Source: Bacteroidetes bacterium HGW-Bacteroidetes-6 (GTDB lineage: Bacteria > Bacteroidota > Bacteroidia > Bacteroidales > DTU049). From it: a stretch of DNA of 41,744 bases. A program made the translations under genes and the position numbers. The DNA lies in NCBI GenBank assembly GCA_002842495.1, contig PHDB01000029.1, positions 1 to 41,744 of the forward strand. The letters are read 5' to 3'. Below, one piece after another: positions 26,179 to 34,593 of the stretch. Position 1 is the stretch's first letter; each line of letters opens with the position of its first letter. The notes beneath the pieces are model-generated. The model saw nothing but the letters and a program-made list of their open reading frames with translations. It had not been told where the DNA came from and did not search any database.

Positions 26179-27024
26179 TCAATGAATTTTCAGCATTCGC
26201 AACTTTCCAAAAATATCTTTTCTGATTTCAGTTTTCATATGAAGATGAGTTGCTGAATCAACAATGCCAAAACTTTTTAAAGGATTAATTTCAAAGAAAA
26301 AAGATTCAATATTTTTTATTTCCAAAATCCGCCTGTAAAACAATAGTGGATCGTCGTCAGGTACAAATAAAGCCGATTCCGGCTCAAACAATCTCACCCG
26401 GTCGGCAATACTGACTTTTTCGCTTTCAAGAACATAGGGTGGATTGCTTACAATAATTCTTCGATCACGAACAGGTATTGGAAGGTTTTCTACAAGAATA
26501 TCGCATTTAACAAAATCAACATCAAGATTCAGAGCTTTGGTATTTTTGTATGCAATTCTCAGTGCTTTTTCAGAAAAATCAACACCAACAACAACAGCAT
26601 CCGGCATTGCCTTTTTCAATGCAAGAGCAATACAACCGCTTCCAGTCCCGACATCAACAATTTCTATATTATTTTGAAATTCGCTATATTCGCTTACGAC
26701 CCAACTAACCAATTCTTCAGTTTCGGGTCGTGGGATCAATGTTCCTTCCCCTACAAACAATTCCATTCCGGCAAACCACGCTTTTCCGGTAACATACTGG
26801 ATTGGCTCGTTCAGCAGCAATCGTTCAAAATCGGAGTTTATTCGATCCATTACCGATTCATCAATGCTGTTAGGGTCACCTGAATATAATTGAATGCGAT
26901 TCATTCCCAGATGATGCATCAAAAGAATTTCAATCACCGACTTCCCTTCATCTGCATCGTTATACAATGCTCCAAGTGAAGCTCCCATGGTGTTGATGAT
27001 TGAGCGAGGACTAATCAAATTCAT
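26179..27024 (-). CDS. prmC: Peptide chain release factor N5-glutamine methyltransferase
   Basis: PrmC methylates the glutamine of the GGQ motif in release factors RF1 and RF2. The 281-residue protein has an N-terminal helical domain (about 1-85), then the block LIPRPETEELV (97-107), the SAM-binding motif VDVGTGSG (123-130) and the catalytic NPPY (194-197). Length is normal. It is monocistronic and divergent from ribD. A -7 box TACTTTTG stands only 4 bases before its ATG, so the message may lack a leader. No terminator is evident in the roughly 200 bases between its stop and the next minus-strand gene. Confidence 0.95.
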   Translation of the reverse strand: MNLISPRSIINTMGASLGALYNDADEGKSVIEILLMHHLGMNRIQLYSGDPNSIDESVMDRINSDFERLLLNEPIQYVTGKAWFAGMELFVGEGTLIPRPETEELVSWVVSEYSEFQNNIEIVDVGTGSGCIALALKKAMPDAVVVGVDFSEKALRIAYKNTKALNLDVDFVKCDILVENLPIPVRDRRIIVSNPPYVLESEKVSIADRVRLFEPESALFVPDDDPLLFYRRILEIKNIESFFFEINPLKSFGIVDSATHLHMKTEIRKDIFGKLRMLKIH

Positions 27025-27028
27025 AATA

Positions 27029-27036
27029 CAAAAGTA
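27029..27036 (-). promoter_or_regulatory. Probable -7 element directly before prmC
   Basis: TACTTTTG (27036 to 27029 on the minus strand) matches TAnnTTTG exactly. Four bases separate it from the prmC ATG (27024), so a leaderless transcript is implied. Confidence 0.45.
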
Positions 27037-27089
27037 ATGAATTGGCAGAAAAATGTTGATCTGCTCAACACAACTTCGCGTAAAATCAC

Positions 27090-27097
27090 TAATTTCG
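27090..27097 (+). promoter_or_regulatory. Probable -7 element directly before ribD
   Basis: TAATTTCG (one mismatch to TAnnTTTG) ends 4 bases before the ribD ATG at 27102. The spacing equals that of prmC and of the MlaE-type gene. Confidence 0.4.
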
Positions 27098-27101
27098 CTA
27101 C

Positions 27102-28154
27102 ATGAATACCGATCAATTATTCATGAAACGCTGTTTACAGCTAGCTGAAGGTGGAATAGGACAAACCGAGCCGAATCCCTATGTTGGCGCGGTTGTAGTT
27201 CACAACAATCAGATTGTGGGAGAAGGCTTTCACCGCAAGCTGGGTGGCCCGCACGCAGAAGTATTTGCCATTCAGGCTGTTTCGGACAAAGAACTATTAA
27301 GAAAAAGCACATTATTCGTTAATCTAGAGCCATGTTCGCATTATGGCAAAACACCACCTTGTGCCGAGCTGATTATTAAAAACCAGATTCCTAAAGTTGT
27401 GGTTGCTATCACCGACCCCAACCCACTGGTGGCAGGTCGCGGAATTGAAATGCTGCGCACTGCCGGAATAGAAGTGGTGGAAAATGTTTTAAGCAAAGAA
27501 GCTTCTTGGCTGAACCGACGATTCATCACTTTTCACGCTAAAAAGCGTCCCTACATTATTCTTAAATGGGCTCAAACAAGAGATGGTTTTATCGATATCG
27601 ACCGTTCTGACCCGAATGCTTCGGTACAAGACAATTGGATTACCGGTTCTGAACTCAAAACCCTCGTTCACCAGTGGCGTTCGCAGGAAATGGGAATTCT
27701 GATTGGGAAAAACACTTTAATAAACGACAACCCGCAACTCACTGTACGCGAATGGACGGGTAGAAATCCAATCAGAATACTTGTAACCGGCACTATCCCC
27801 AACGAAAAATACGCCATTTTTGGCAACGACAAAAAAACACTGGTTTTCAATCCAGTAAAGAGTATTGAAACCGAAAAAGCCACTTTTATTAAAATCGATT
27901 TCAGCGACAATATCATTCAGCAAGTCTGCAATAGTCTTTTCGATGCAGGCATTTCCAGCATTATCGTAGAAGGAGGAAAGCAAATGCTCAACTCTTTTAT
28001 TTCAACTGGAATTTGGGACGAAGCACGAGTGCTTACAGGAGAAAAAACCTTCCAAAAAGGCCTTGAAGCTCCTTCATTAACAGATGCCATCAAAATTGAC
28101 CAGAAAAATTACGGAAAAGATAGTTTGCAAATCTATATCAATAATAGATTATGA
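27102..28154 (+). CDS. ribD: Bifunctional riboflavin biosynthesis deaminase/reductase
   Basis: RibD deaminates the pyrimidine intermediate formed after GTP cyclohydrolase II and then reduces its ribose side chain. The 350-residue protein has an N-terminal zinc deaminase domain (1-145) with HAEV (H51, E53) and EPCSHYGKTPPC (zinc ligands C78 and C87). A C-terminal reductase domain (about 148-350) has KWAQTRDGFI, QEMGILIGKNTLINDNPQLTVR and IIVEGGKQMLNSFI. Length is normal. There is no room for an FMN riboswitch upstream. The next gene overlaps its stop (ATGA). Other rib genes, apart from ribF further left, are not in the window. Confidence 0.96.
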   Translation: MNTDQLFMKRCLQLAEGGIGQTEPNPYVGAVVVHNNQIVGEGFHRKLGGPHAEVFAIQAVSDKELLRKSTLFVNLEPCSHYGKTPPCAELIIKNQIPKVVVAITDPNPLVAGRGIEMLRTAGIEVVENVLSKEASWLNRRFITFHAKKRPYIILKWAQTRDGFIDIDRSDPNASVQDNWITGSELKTLVHQWRSQEMGILIGKNTLINDNPQLTVREWTGRNPIRILVTGTIPNEKYAIFGNDKKTLVFNPVKSIETEKATFIKIDFSDNIIQQVCNSLFDAGISSIIVEGGKQMLNSFISTGIWDEARVLTGEKTFQKGLEAPSLTDAIKIDQKNYGKDSLQIYINNRL

Positions 28155-29014
28155 TTTGGCTCGTACTGGCACTGCTCACTTCCACACTCATCATGGTGAA
28201 TTTCAAGCTTTATCCGAAGTTTGGAATCGATGTTCTGCAGGCCATTGCTACTAATTATTTGGTTGCCTTTTTGGCAGGGCTCATCACATTACAAAACGAA
28301 TCGCCAGTCGATTTTGCACAACAGGCCTGGTTTCCTCTGAGTTTGCTTTCTGGAACGTTATTGATTCTCGTTTTTTTCGTTTTTGCTTCGTCGGCAGCCA
28401 AAGTAGGCATTGCCATCACCTCGGTTAGTAGCAAAATGTCCGTTCTCATTCCCGTTGCGCTTGGTTTTTTGTTTTTTGGCGACATTGCTGATCCCGTTAA
28501 AATTTGCGGAATCGCACTTGCATTGCCAGCATTTTGGTTCATTTTCAAACGAAACGGAAATTTCAGTCTAAAAGGAATTCTTCTTATTCTACCCCTCCTG
28601 CTTTTTTTAGGCAACGGCATCAACGATTCGATACTTAAAACCGCTCAATTCAATTTTCTAAAAACCGACAACGACCTTGTTCGTTATCTCACATCGGCAT
28701 TTGCAATTGCTTTCATCATTGGAGTAGCGTTGGTAACAATTATTAGCATTCGTAAACGACAAAAAATTCGACTCAAAAATTTGGGTGCAGGAATTATTCT
28801 GGGTTTGCTCAATTGGTATTCGACCTTATTTTTCCTGAAAGGGCTAACCGAAATGGATGTAACAGCGTTTGTGCCTGTGTTTAATGTTGGTATTGTAAGT
28901 TTGGGCGCAATCACGGGTCTCATTTTCTTCCGCGAAAAGATGGGGAAATGGAATATTTTCGGGCTTGTTTTGGCCACAATTGCCATTTTATTGATAGCTT
29001 TGGGAAATGGTTGA
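28151..29014 (+). CDS. EamA/DMT-superfamily permease
   Basis: The 287-residue protein has about ten hydrophobic helices in two repeated halves, with short charged loops and a C-terminal LIFFREKMGKWNIFGLVLATIAILLIALG. This end is typical of the drug/metabolite transporter (EamA) superfamily. The substrate cannot be predicted. It is translationally coupled to ribD (ATGA), which makes a riboflavin-related substrate conceivable but unproven. Its end overlaps the start of the YigZ-family gene by 8 bases. Confidence 0.82.
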   Translation: MIWLVLALLTSTLIMVNFKLYPKFGIDVLQAIATNYLVAFLAGLITLQNESPVDFAQQAWFPLSLLSGTLLILVFFVFASSAAKVGIAITSVSSKMSVLIPVALGFLFFGDIADPVKICGIALALPAFWFIFKRNGNFSLKGILLILPLLLFLGNGINDSILKTAQFNFLKTDNDLVRYLTSAFAIAFIIGVALVTIISIRKRQKIRLKNLGAGIILGLLNWYSTLFFLKGLTEMDVTAFVPVFNVGIVSLGAITGLIFFREKMGKWNIFGLVLATIAILLIALGNG

Positions 29015-29621
29015 TTCGTTTTTTACCATAGAAAAATCAGCTCGTGCTCAGTTCAAAGACCGCAACAGTCGGTTCATTGGGCTCGTGTTTCCGGTGAATA
29101 CCGAAGAAGAAATCAAAGAAATTCAGCAGCAACTGCGCAAAGAATTTTACGATGCCCGCCACCATTGTTTTGCATGGATAATTGGTTTCGACGGAAGTTC
29201 GTTTCGTGCCAACGACGACGGTGAACCTTCGGGAAGCGCCGGAAAACCAATTTACAACCAGCTTTTATCGGCAAATGCAACCAATATTCTGGCTGTTGTG
29301 GTTCGCTATTTTGGTGGAACAAAGCTTGGCGTCCCTGGCCTCATCAATGCATATAAAACTGCAACAAAACTTGCTCTCGACGAAGCCGGCATTGTTGAAA
29401 AATTCACCGCCAGAAAAATATCGCTCAGTTTCACCTACCCCGAAGTGAACACCGTGATGCAAATTGTTCAAGCCGATGGGATCAAGGTTCTCGATCAACA
29501 ATTCGATATGCGTTGCACCATGGGAATTGTTGTCAAAAACAGCATTACCGAAACTATTTCCGGGAAATTGAAAAAAGCTGGAATCACCCTCAATATTGAA
29601 AACTCTACAGAAGTATTTTAA
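29007..29621 (+). CDS. YigZ/IMPACT-family protein
   Basis: The 204-residue protein matches the YigZ (UPF0029/IMPACT) family. The N-terminal domain contains SRFIGLVFPV, ARHHCFAWIIG, DDGEPSGSAGKPI and VVRYFGGTKLGVPGLINAY, the family hallmark. A short C-terminal ferredoxin-like domain follows (about 135-204). Bacterial members have been structurally described but the biochemical role is uncertain; the eukaryotic relative IMPACT controls translation through GCN2. It overlaps the upstream permease gene by 8 bases and ends the ribD operon before a bidirectional terminator. Confidence 0.92.
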   Translation: MVDSFFTIEKSARAQFKDRNSRFIGLVFPVNTEEEIKEIQQQLRKEFYDARHHCFAWIIGFDGSSFRANDDGEPSGSAGKPIYNQLLSANATNILAVVVRYFGGTKLGVPGLINAYKTATKLALDEAGIVEKFTARKISLSFTYPEVNTVMQIVQADGIKVLDQQFDMRCTMGIVVKNSITETISGKLKKAGITLNIENSTEVF

Positions 29622-29689
29622 AATGAATAATTGCATCGGGTAATTTTCAGGATGGACATTATACAATAAGTACTTTTAGCAAGAAACAA

Positions 29690-29716
29690 AAAAGCCCCCG
29701 AAATTCGGAGGCTTTT
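29690..29716. terminator. Bidirectional terminator between the YigZ-family gene and gdhA
   Basis: Stem AAAAGCC-CCG / CGG-GGCTTTT with one mismatch (C29697 against A29709) and loop AAATT. The A-run on one side and T-run on the other allow it to work on both strands between convergent genes. Confidence 0.85.
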
Positions 29717-29734
29717 ACTGAAATTACAAAAAGA

Positions 29735-31093
<1,359 letters not shown>

Positions 31094-31321
31094 TTAGTAA
31101 TTCGGTTTGTTGTTAATTGCGCAGCAATGTTATAAAATTTTTTTGATATAAATCAGTTTTTCTAATGATTTTTTTTGCAATTGACGATTTTTTCTAAAAA
31201 AACAACACGAAAACCGCATTATTGCAAGTTATATACATTTGCACACATATGTTTATTCAAGAAACTCCGAAACGTATCTTTTGACAAAAAATCGATAGTC
31301 AAATATTTTTTCCACATTATG

Positions 31322-31349
31322 TTGTGTATTAAAAAAATTTATACCTTTG
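31322..31349 (+). promoter_or_regulatory. rpsU promoter
   Basis: TTG (31322-31324), 17 bases, then TACCTTTG (31342-31349), an exact match to TAnnTTTG. The leader to the rpsU ATG would be about 35 bases and contains the strong Shine-Dalgarno site. Confidence 0.7.
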
Positions 31350-31372
31350 CACCCCAAATCATTAACCAATTG

Positions 31373-31379
31373 AAAGGAG
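31373..31379 (+). promoter_or_regulatory. Strong Shine-Dalgarno sequence of rpsU
   Basis: AAAGGAG lies 10 bases before the ATG. Bacteroidota mRNAs usually lack such sites. rpsU is a known exception, interpreted as autoregulation by bS21. Confidence 0.8.
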
Positions 31380-31389
31380 TATTGTTTTT

Positions 31390-31587
31390 ATGATCATTGT
31401 TACACTGAAGGAAGGTGATACCATCGATAAAGCGCTGAAAAAGCTAAAACGCAAATTTGAAAAAACAGGTGTTTCGCGTGAATTGCGCGATCGTCAAAAA
31501 TTCACAAAACCCTCAGCACGTAAGAGGGAACAGCATTTAAAGGCTTTATACCTGCAGCGTTTGATCTCCAAACAACTGAACGGATAG
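31390..31587 (+). CDS. rpsU: Small-subunit ribosomal protein bS21
   Basis: The 65-residue, highly basic protein begins MIIVTLKEGDTIDKALKKLKRKFEKTG, the typical bS21 N-terminus, followed by ELRDRQKFTKPSARKREQ. bS21 sits near the 3' end of 16S rRNA. In Flavobacterium johnsoniae it helps hide the anti-Shine-Dalgarno sequence, and ribosomes without it favour mRNAs with strong Shine-Dalgarno sites such as rpsU itself. The site seen here (AAAGGAG) fits that feedback. A terminator hairpin follows about 33 bases after the stop and overlaps the xerC promoter. Confidence 0.95.
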   Translation: MIIVTLKEGDTIDKALKKLKRKFEKTGVSRELRDRQKFTKPSARKREQHLKALYLQRLISKQLNG

Positions 31588-31590
31588 TTC

Positions 31591-31621
31591 TTGACTTTCT
31601 CAAATTTATTTTGTATCTTTA
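31591..31621 (+). promoter_or_regulatory. xerC promoter
   Basis: TTG (31591-31593), 20 bases, then TATCTTTA (31614-31621), one mismatch to TAnnTTTG. The start site should fall at about 31626-31628, inside the left arm of the rpsU terminator hairpin. Confidence 0.55.
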
Positions 31622-31653
31622 TCCCATTGGTTTTACACTAGTGGGATTTTTTT
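31621..31653 (+). terminator. rpsU terminator hairpin, ending at the xerC start codon
   Basis: Stem ATCCCATT (31621-31628) and AGTGGGAT (31640-31647), 11-base loop, one G-T pair, then a T-run directly followed by the xerC ATG at 31654. Reading through from rpsU, it forms a complete terminator. Confidence 0.75.
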
Positions 31654-32538
31654 ATGGTTGACGGATTCCTATTATACCTTTCGAAAGAGAAGCACTACTC
31701 TGTACATACAGTGACATCATATCGAACCGACCTCAAGTCGTTTATTCAGTATATTTCAGAAAACTACCCCGAATTACCCGTTGAAAAATGCACAACACCG
31801 GTTGTCAGGTCGTGGCTGGCTGATTTGGCCTCACACGACATGACCCCTCGTAGTTTGCGTAGAAAAAGAACATCTGTTTCTTCATTTTTTCGATACCTTA
31901 TATATAAGGGGAAAGCTGAAAACAATCCAACACGAGGAATTCCTTTACCCAAACTTCCTTCGAGACTACCTGTTTTTGCCGATGAGAAATCGGTTCGTAA
32001 ACTCATCGATATTCCTGTAGACAACAATGATTTTCAGGCCGTTCGCAACCAACTGATTTTTGAAATCCTATATGCTACTGGTATGCGATTGAGCGAACTC
32101 ACCAATATTTGTGCGACCGATATCGACTATCATAAAAGAACGATAAAAATTACAGGGAAACGAAATAAACAGAGAATTGTCCCGTTTGGGAAAGAGTTAT
32201 TTACCCGAATGATAATGTATGACGAGTTAAAGAGAATATTTTTCGAAGAAATGGATACAGATCGGCAGTATTTACTAACCAATGGAGGAAAGAAGCTTTA
32301 TCCAAAATTTGTTTACCGCACAATCTCATCGTATCTTGGCTCTGTAACATCGTTGAGCAAAAAAAGCCCACATGTATTACGACACACTTTTGCCACCCAT
32401 TTATTACAAAATGGAGCAGAATTAAATTCCATAAAAGAGCTGCTTGGACACTCTAATTTAGCAGCCACTCAGATTTACACACACACCAATATCAGGCAAC
32501 TGAAAGAGGTCTACAAAAAAACTCATCCCAAATCCTAA
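31654..32538 (+). CDS. xerC: Tyrosine recombinase of the XerC/XerD family
   Basis: Xer recombinases resolve chromosome dimers at dif sites. The 294-residue protein has the N-terminal core-binding domain (about 1-95) and the catalytic domain with all active residues: R145 (TGMRLSEL), K169 (GKRNKQRI), H240 and R243 (HVLRHTFATH), H266 (LLGHSNLAATQ) and the nucleophile Y275 (IYTHT). Its position between rpsU and hpf is the conserved housekeeping locus of Bacteroidota, so this is a chromosomal Xer rather than a mobile-element integrase. No dif site is visible here. It has no Shine-Dalgarno site; its ATG follows directly on the T-run of the rpsU terminator. Confidence 0.94.
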   Translation: MVDGFLLYLSKEKHYSVHTVTSYRTDLKSFIQYISENYPELPVEKCTTPVVRSWLADLASHDMTPRSLRRKRTSVSSFFRYLIYKGKAENNPTRGIPLPKLPSRLPVFADEKSVRKLIDIPVDNNDFQAVRNQLIFEILYATGMRLSELTNICATDIDYHKRTIKITGKRNKQRIVPFGKELFTRMIMYDELKRIFFEEMDTDRQYLLTNGGKKLYPKFVYRTISSYLGSVTSLSKKSPHVLRHTFATHLLQNGAELNSIKELLGHSNLAATQIYTHTNIRQLKEVYKKTHPKS

Positions 32539-32542
32539 AATT

Positions 32543-32552
32543 AAAAAGGAGG
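32543..32552 (+). promoter_or_regulatory. Very strong Shine-Dalgarno sequence of hpf
   Basis: AAAAAGGAGG lies 7 bases before the hpf ATG. It is the best match to the 16S rRNA 3' end in the window. Confidence 0.8.
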
Positions 32553-32559
32553 AAACACT

Positions 32560-32859
32560 ATGAACATCAGTATCAGTTCAGTTCATTTTAAAGCCGACAA
32601 AAAACTGGAAGATTTTATCAAAGATAAGGTCGGAAAGCTAGCAGGCAACTATGAAAACATAATTGGAAGCGAAGTTACGCTCAAGATTGACAATAAGTCG
32701 GATCAACTTAATAAAATTGCAGAAATCAGATTATTGGTACCAGGCTACGATTTGTTTGCTAAAAAGCAATGCAAGAGTTTTGAAGAGGCAGCAGACACAG
32801 CAATCGATGCATTGAAGAAGCAAATGAACAAACATAAAGGGAAAATAAAGCCTTTATAA
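32560..32859 (+). CDS. hpf: Ribosome hibernation-promoting factor (HPF/RaiA family)
   Basis: The 99-residue protein is the short form of the HPF/YfiA family, which binds the decoding centre of idle ribosomes and silences them in stationary phase. The family pattern is visible: MNISISSVHFKADKKLEDFIKDKVGKL, then VTLKIDNKSDQLNKIAEIRLLVPG and CKSFEEAADTAIDALKKQMNKHKGK. There is no long C-terminal dimerisation domain. It lies 21 bases after xerC and has the strongest Shine-Dalgarno site of the window, which sets it apart from most neighbours. A terminator hairpin follows that overlaps the start site of the tRNA-tuf operon. Confidence 0.94.
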   Translation: MNISISSVHFKADKKLEDFIKDKVGKLAGNYENIIGSEVTLKIDNKSDQLNKIAEIRLLVPGYDLFAKKQCKSFEEAADTAIDALKKQMNKHKGKIKPL

Positions 32860-32880
32860 AAAAATATTTTCAGCTTTTTC

Positions 32881-32911
32881 TTTGCTGATTAAAAAAATGT
32901 TTATACATTTG
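32881..32911 (+). promoter_or_regulatory. Promoter of the tRNA-tuf operon
   Basis: TTTG (32881-32884), 19 bases, then TACATTTG (32904-32911). This is an exact match to both Bacteroidota promoter elements at ideal spacing, and the best promoter in the window. The start site should lie at about 32916-32918, with about 83 bases before the first tRNA. Confidence 0.8.
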
Positions 32912-32942
32912 CAGTCCTTTTTACAGGGACTGCATTTTTTTT
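32911..32942 (+). terminator. hpf terminator hairpin, overlapping the tRNA operon start site
   Basis: Stem GCAGTCC (32911-32917) and GGACTGC (32927-32933), 9-base loop, followed by eight T (32935-32942). It should stop transcripts coming from hpf. Confidence 0.78.
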
Positions 32943-32999
32943 CAGCAGCAGTCTTGTAATCAGACAGTTATTTGAAGATGTATAGAAATGTTCTGAAAT

Positions 33000-33072
33000 G
33001 CCGATGTAACTCAGTTGGTAGAGTAGCGGTTTTGTAAACCGCCTGTCGGGGGTTCGAGTCCCTTCATCGGCT
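33000..33072 (+). tRNA. tRNA-Thr (anticodon TGT)
   Basis: Complete 73-base cloverleaf. Acceptor stem GCCGATG / CATCGGC with discriminator T; anticodon loop TTTGTAA between GCGGT and ACCGC, giving TGT, which reads ACA (Thr). T loop TTCGAGT. The T stem (GGGGG / CCCTT) contains two G-U pairs. CCA is not encoded. Confidence 0.96.
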
Positions 33073-33098
33073 CTTTTTTAGAACAATAATCAATAAAT

Positions 33099-33180
33099 GG
33101 GGAGATACCAGAGCGGTCAAATGGGGCAGACTGTAAATCTGCTGGCTTCGCCTTCGGAGGTTCGAATCCTCCTCTCCCCA
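33099..33180 (+). tRNA. tRNA-Tyr (anticodon GTA)
   Basis: 82-base class II tRNA. Acceptor stem GGGGAGA / TCTCCCC with discriminator A; anticodon loop CTGTAAA between GCAGA and TCTGC, giving GTA; long variable arm; T loop TTCGAAT. Confidence 0.96.
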
Positions 33181-33191
33181 CCATTTTCGTT

Positions 33192-33264
33192 GCGGAAGTA
33201 GCTCATTTGGTAGAGCGAAAGCCTTCCAAGCTTTAGGTGGCGGGTTCGAGCCCCGTCTTCCGCT
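33192..33264 (+). tRNA. tRNA-Gly (anticodon TCC)
   Basis: 73-base cloverleaf. Acceptor stem GCGGAAG / CTTCCGC with discriminator T; anticodon loop CTTCCAA between AAAGC and GCTTT, giving TCC, which reads GGA/GGG. T loop TTCGAGC. Confidence 0.96.
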
Positions 33265-33272
33265 CAAAAATC

Positions 33273-33344
33273 GCCTTTGTAGCTCAGGGGTAGAGCACTT
33301 CCTTGGTAAGGAAGGGGTCGGGAGTTCAACTCTCCCCAAAGGCT
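33273..33344 (+). tRNA. tRNA-Thr (anticodon GGT)
   Basis: 72-base cloverleaf. Acceptor stem GCCTTTG / CAAAGGC with discriminator T; anticodon loop TTGGTAA between CTTCC and GGAAG, giving GGT, which reads ACC/ACU. T loop TTCAACT. It ends 48 bases before the tuf ATG, and both are on one transcript. Confidence 0.96.
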
Positions 33345-33392
33345 CTTGCAAGAATTACAGACAAACAAGTAACAAATAAACAGACAAACAAC

Positions 33393-34580
33393 ATGGCAAA
33401 AGAAAAATTCGATCGCAGTAAGCCGCATGTTAACATCGGTACCATTGGCCACGTTGACCATGGTAAAACCACGTTAACCGCAGCTATCACTCTTAACCTT
33501 GCAGAAATGGGCCTGTCCGAATTCAGGTCATTCGATTCTATCGACAACGCCCCAGAAGAAAAAGAAAGAGGTATTACAATTAACACAGCTCACGTTGAAT
33601 ACCAAACAGCCAATCGCCACTATGCGCACGTTGACTGCCCGGGTCACGCTGACTACGTAAAAAACATGGTAACAGGTGCTGCCCAGATGGACGGTGCTAT
33701 TTTGGTTGTTGCTGCAACTGATGGTCCCATGCCTCAAACCCGCGAGCACATTCTTCTCGCCCGTCAGGTTGGTGTTCCTCAGATTGTGGTTTTCATGAAC
33801 AAAGTTGACCTTGTTGACGACGAAGAACTTCTCGATCTTGTTGAAATGGATATTCGTGACCTCCTGAGTTTCTATGGATTCGACGGAGAAGCCACCCCAA
33901 TCATTCGTGGTTCAGCTCTTGGTGGTCTCAACAAAGAACCAAAATGGGTTGAAAAAATCATGGATCTGATGGCAGCTGTTGATGATTATATTCCAATTCC
34001 TCAGCGTTTAGTTGACAAAGACTTCCTCATGCCTGTAGAAGATGTTTTCTCGATTACTGGTCGTGGAACTGTTGCTACGGGAAGAATTGAAACTGGTGTT
34101 ATCAACTCAGGAGAAGCCGTTGACATTCTTGGTCTTGGTGCAGAAAAGCTGAAATCGGTTGTTACCGGTGTTGAAATGTTCCGTAAAATTCTTGATCGTG
34201 GTGAAGCTGGAGATAACGTTGGATTACTCCTCCGTGGTATCGACAAAAATGAAATCCGTCGCGGTATGGTTATAGCCAAGCCCGGATCCGTTAAGCCTCA
34301 CAAAGAATTCAAGGCAGAAGTTGTTATTTTGAAGAAAGAAGAAGGCGGACGCCATACTCCTTTCCACAACAAATATCGTCCTCAGTTCTATTTCCGCACC
34401 ACCGATGTTACTGGTGAAGTTATTCTTCCCGATGGTGTAGAAATGGTTATGCCTGGTGATAACCTTGCAATAACAGTACATCTCATTACCGAGATTGCAA
34501 TGAGTTTGAACCTCCGTTTTGCTATCCGCGAAGGTGGCCGTACGGTTGGTGCAGGTCAGGTAACTGAAATTCTCGACTAA
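33393..34580 (+). CDS. tuf: Elongation factor Tu
   Basis: EF-Tu brings aminoacyl-tRNA to the ribosome as a GTP complex. I take the ATG at 33393 ([20 protein letters not shown]), giving 395 residues, the usual length; an upstream in-frame ATG lies inside tRNA-Thr. GTP-binding motifs are G1 GHVDHGKT, G3 DCPGHADY, G4 NKVD and G5 GSALGG. Domains 2 and 3 follow and end VTEILD. The effector region [13 protein letters not shown] is present. The gene lies between tRNA-Thr(GGT) and tRNA-Trp in one operon that leads into secE-nusG-ribosomal protein-rpoBC. A long hairpin follows the stop codon. Confidence 0.99.
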   Translation: MAKEKFDRSKPHVNIGTIGHVDHGKTTLTAAITLNLAEMGLSEFRSFDSIDNAPEEKERGITINTAHVEYQTANRHYAHVDCPGHADYVKNMVTGAAQMDGAILVVAATDGPMPQTREHILLARQVGVPQIVVFMNKVDLVDDEELLDLVEMDIRDLLSFYGFDGEATPIIRGSALGGLNKEPKWVEKIMDLMAAVDDYIPIPQRLVDKDFLMPVEDVFSITGRGTVATGRIETGVINSGEAVDILGLGAEKLKSVVTGVEMFRKILDRGEAGDNVGLLLRGIDKNEIRRGMVIAKPGSVKPHKEFKAEVVILKKEEGGRHTPFHNKYRPQFYFRTTDVTGEVILPDGVEMVMPGDNLAITVHLITEIAMSLNLRFAIREGGRTVGAGQVTEILD

Positions 34581-34593
34581 TTCAATACTCAAT

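Noticed and set aside
27025..27101. FMN (RFN) riboswitch before ribD
   Set aside because: The 77-base divergent spacer is too short, lacks the conserved RFN segments, and is occupied by two facing promoters.
31175..31393. 72-codon open frame upstream of rpsU
   Set aside because: It spans the rpsU promoter and ends over its start codon; composition follows the A+T-rich spacer rather than coding sequence.
31654..32538. xerC as an integrase marking a mobile element
   Set aside because: It lies in the conserved rpsU-xerC-hpf core locus, with no att repeats, cargo or interrupted tRNA around it.
33303..33392. N-terminal extension of the tuf frame
   Set aside because: It reads through the 3' half of tRNA-Thr(GGT). 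EF-Tu begins MAKEKF at 33393.
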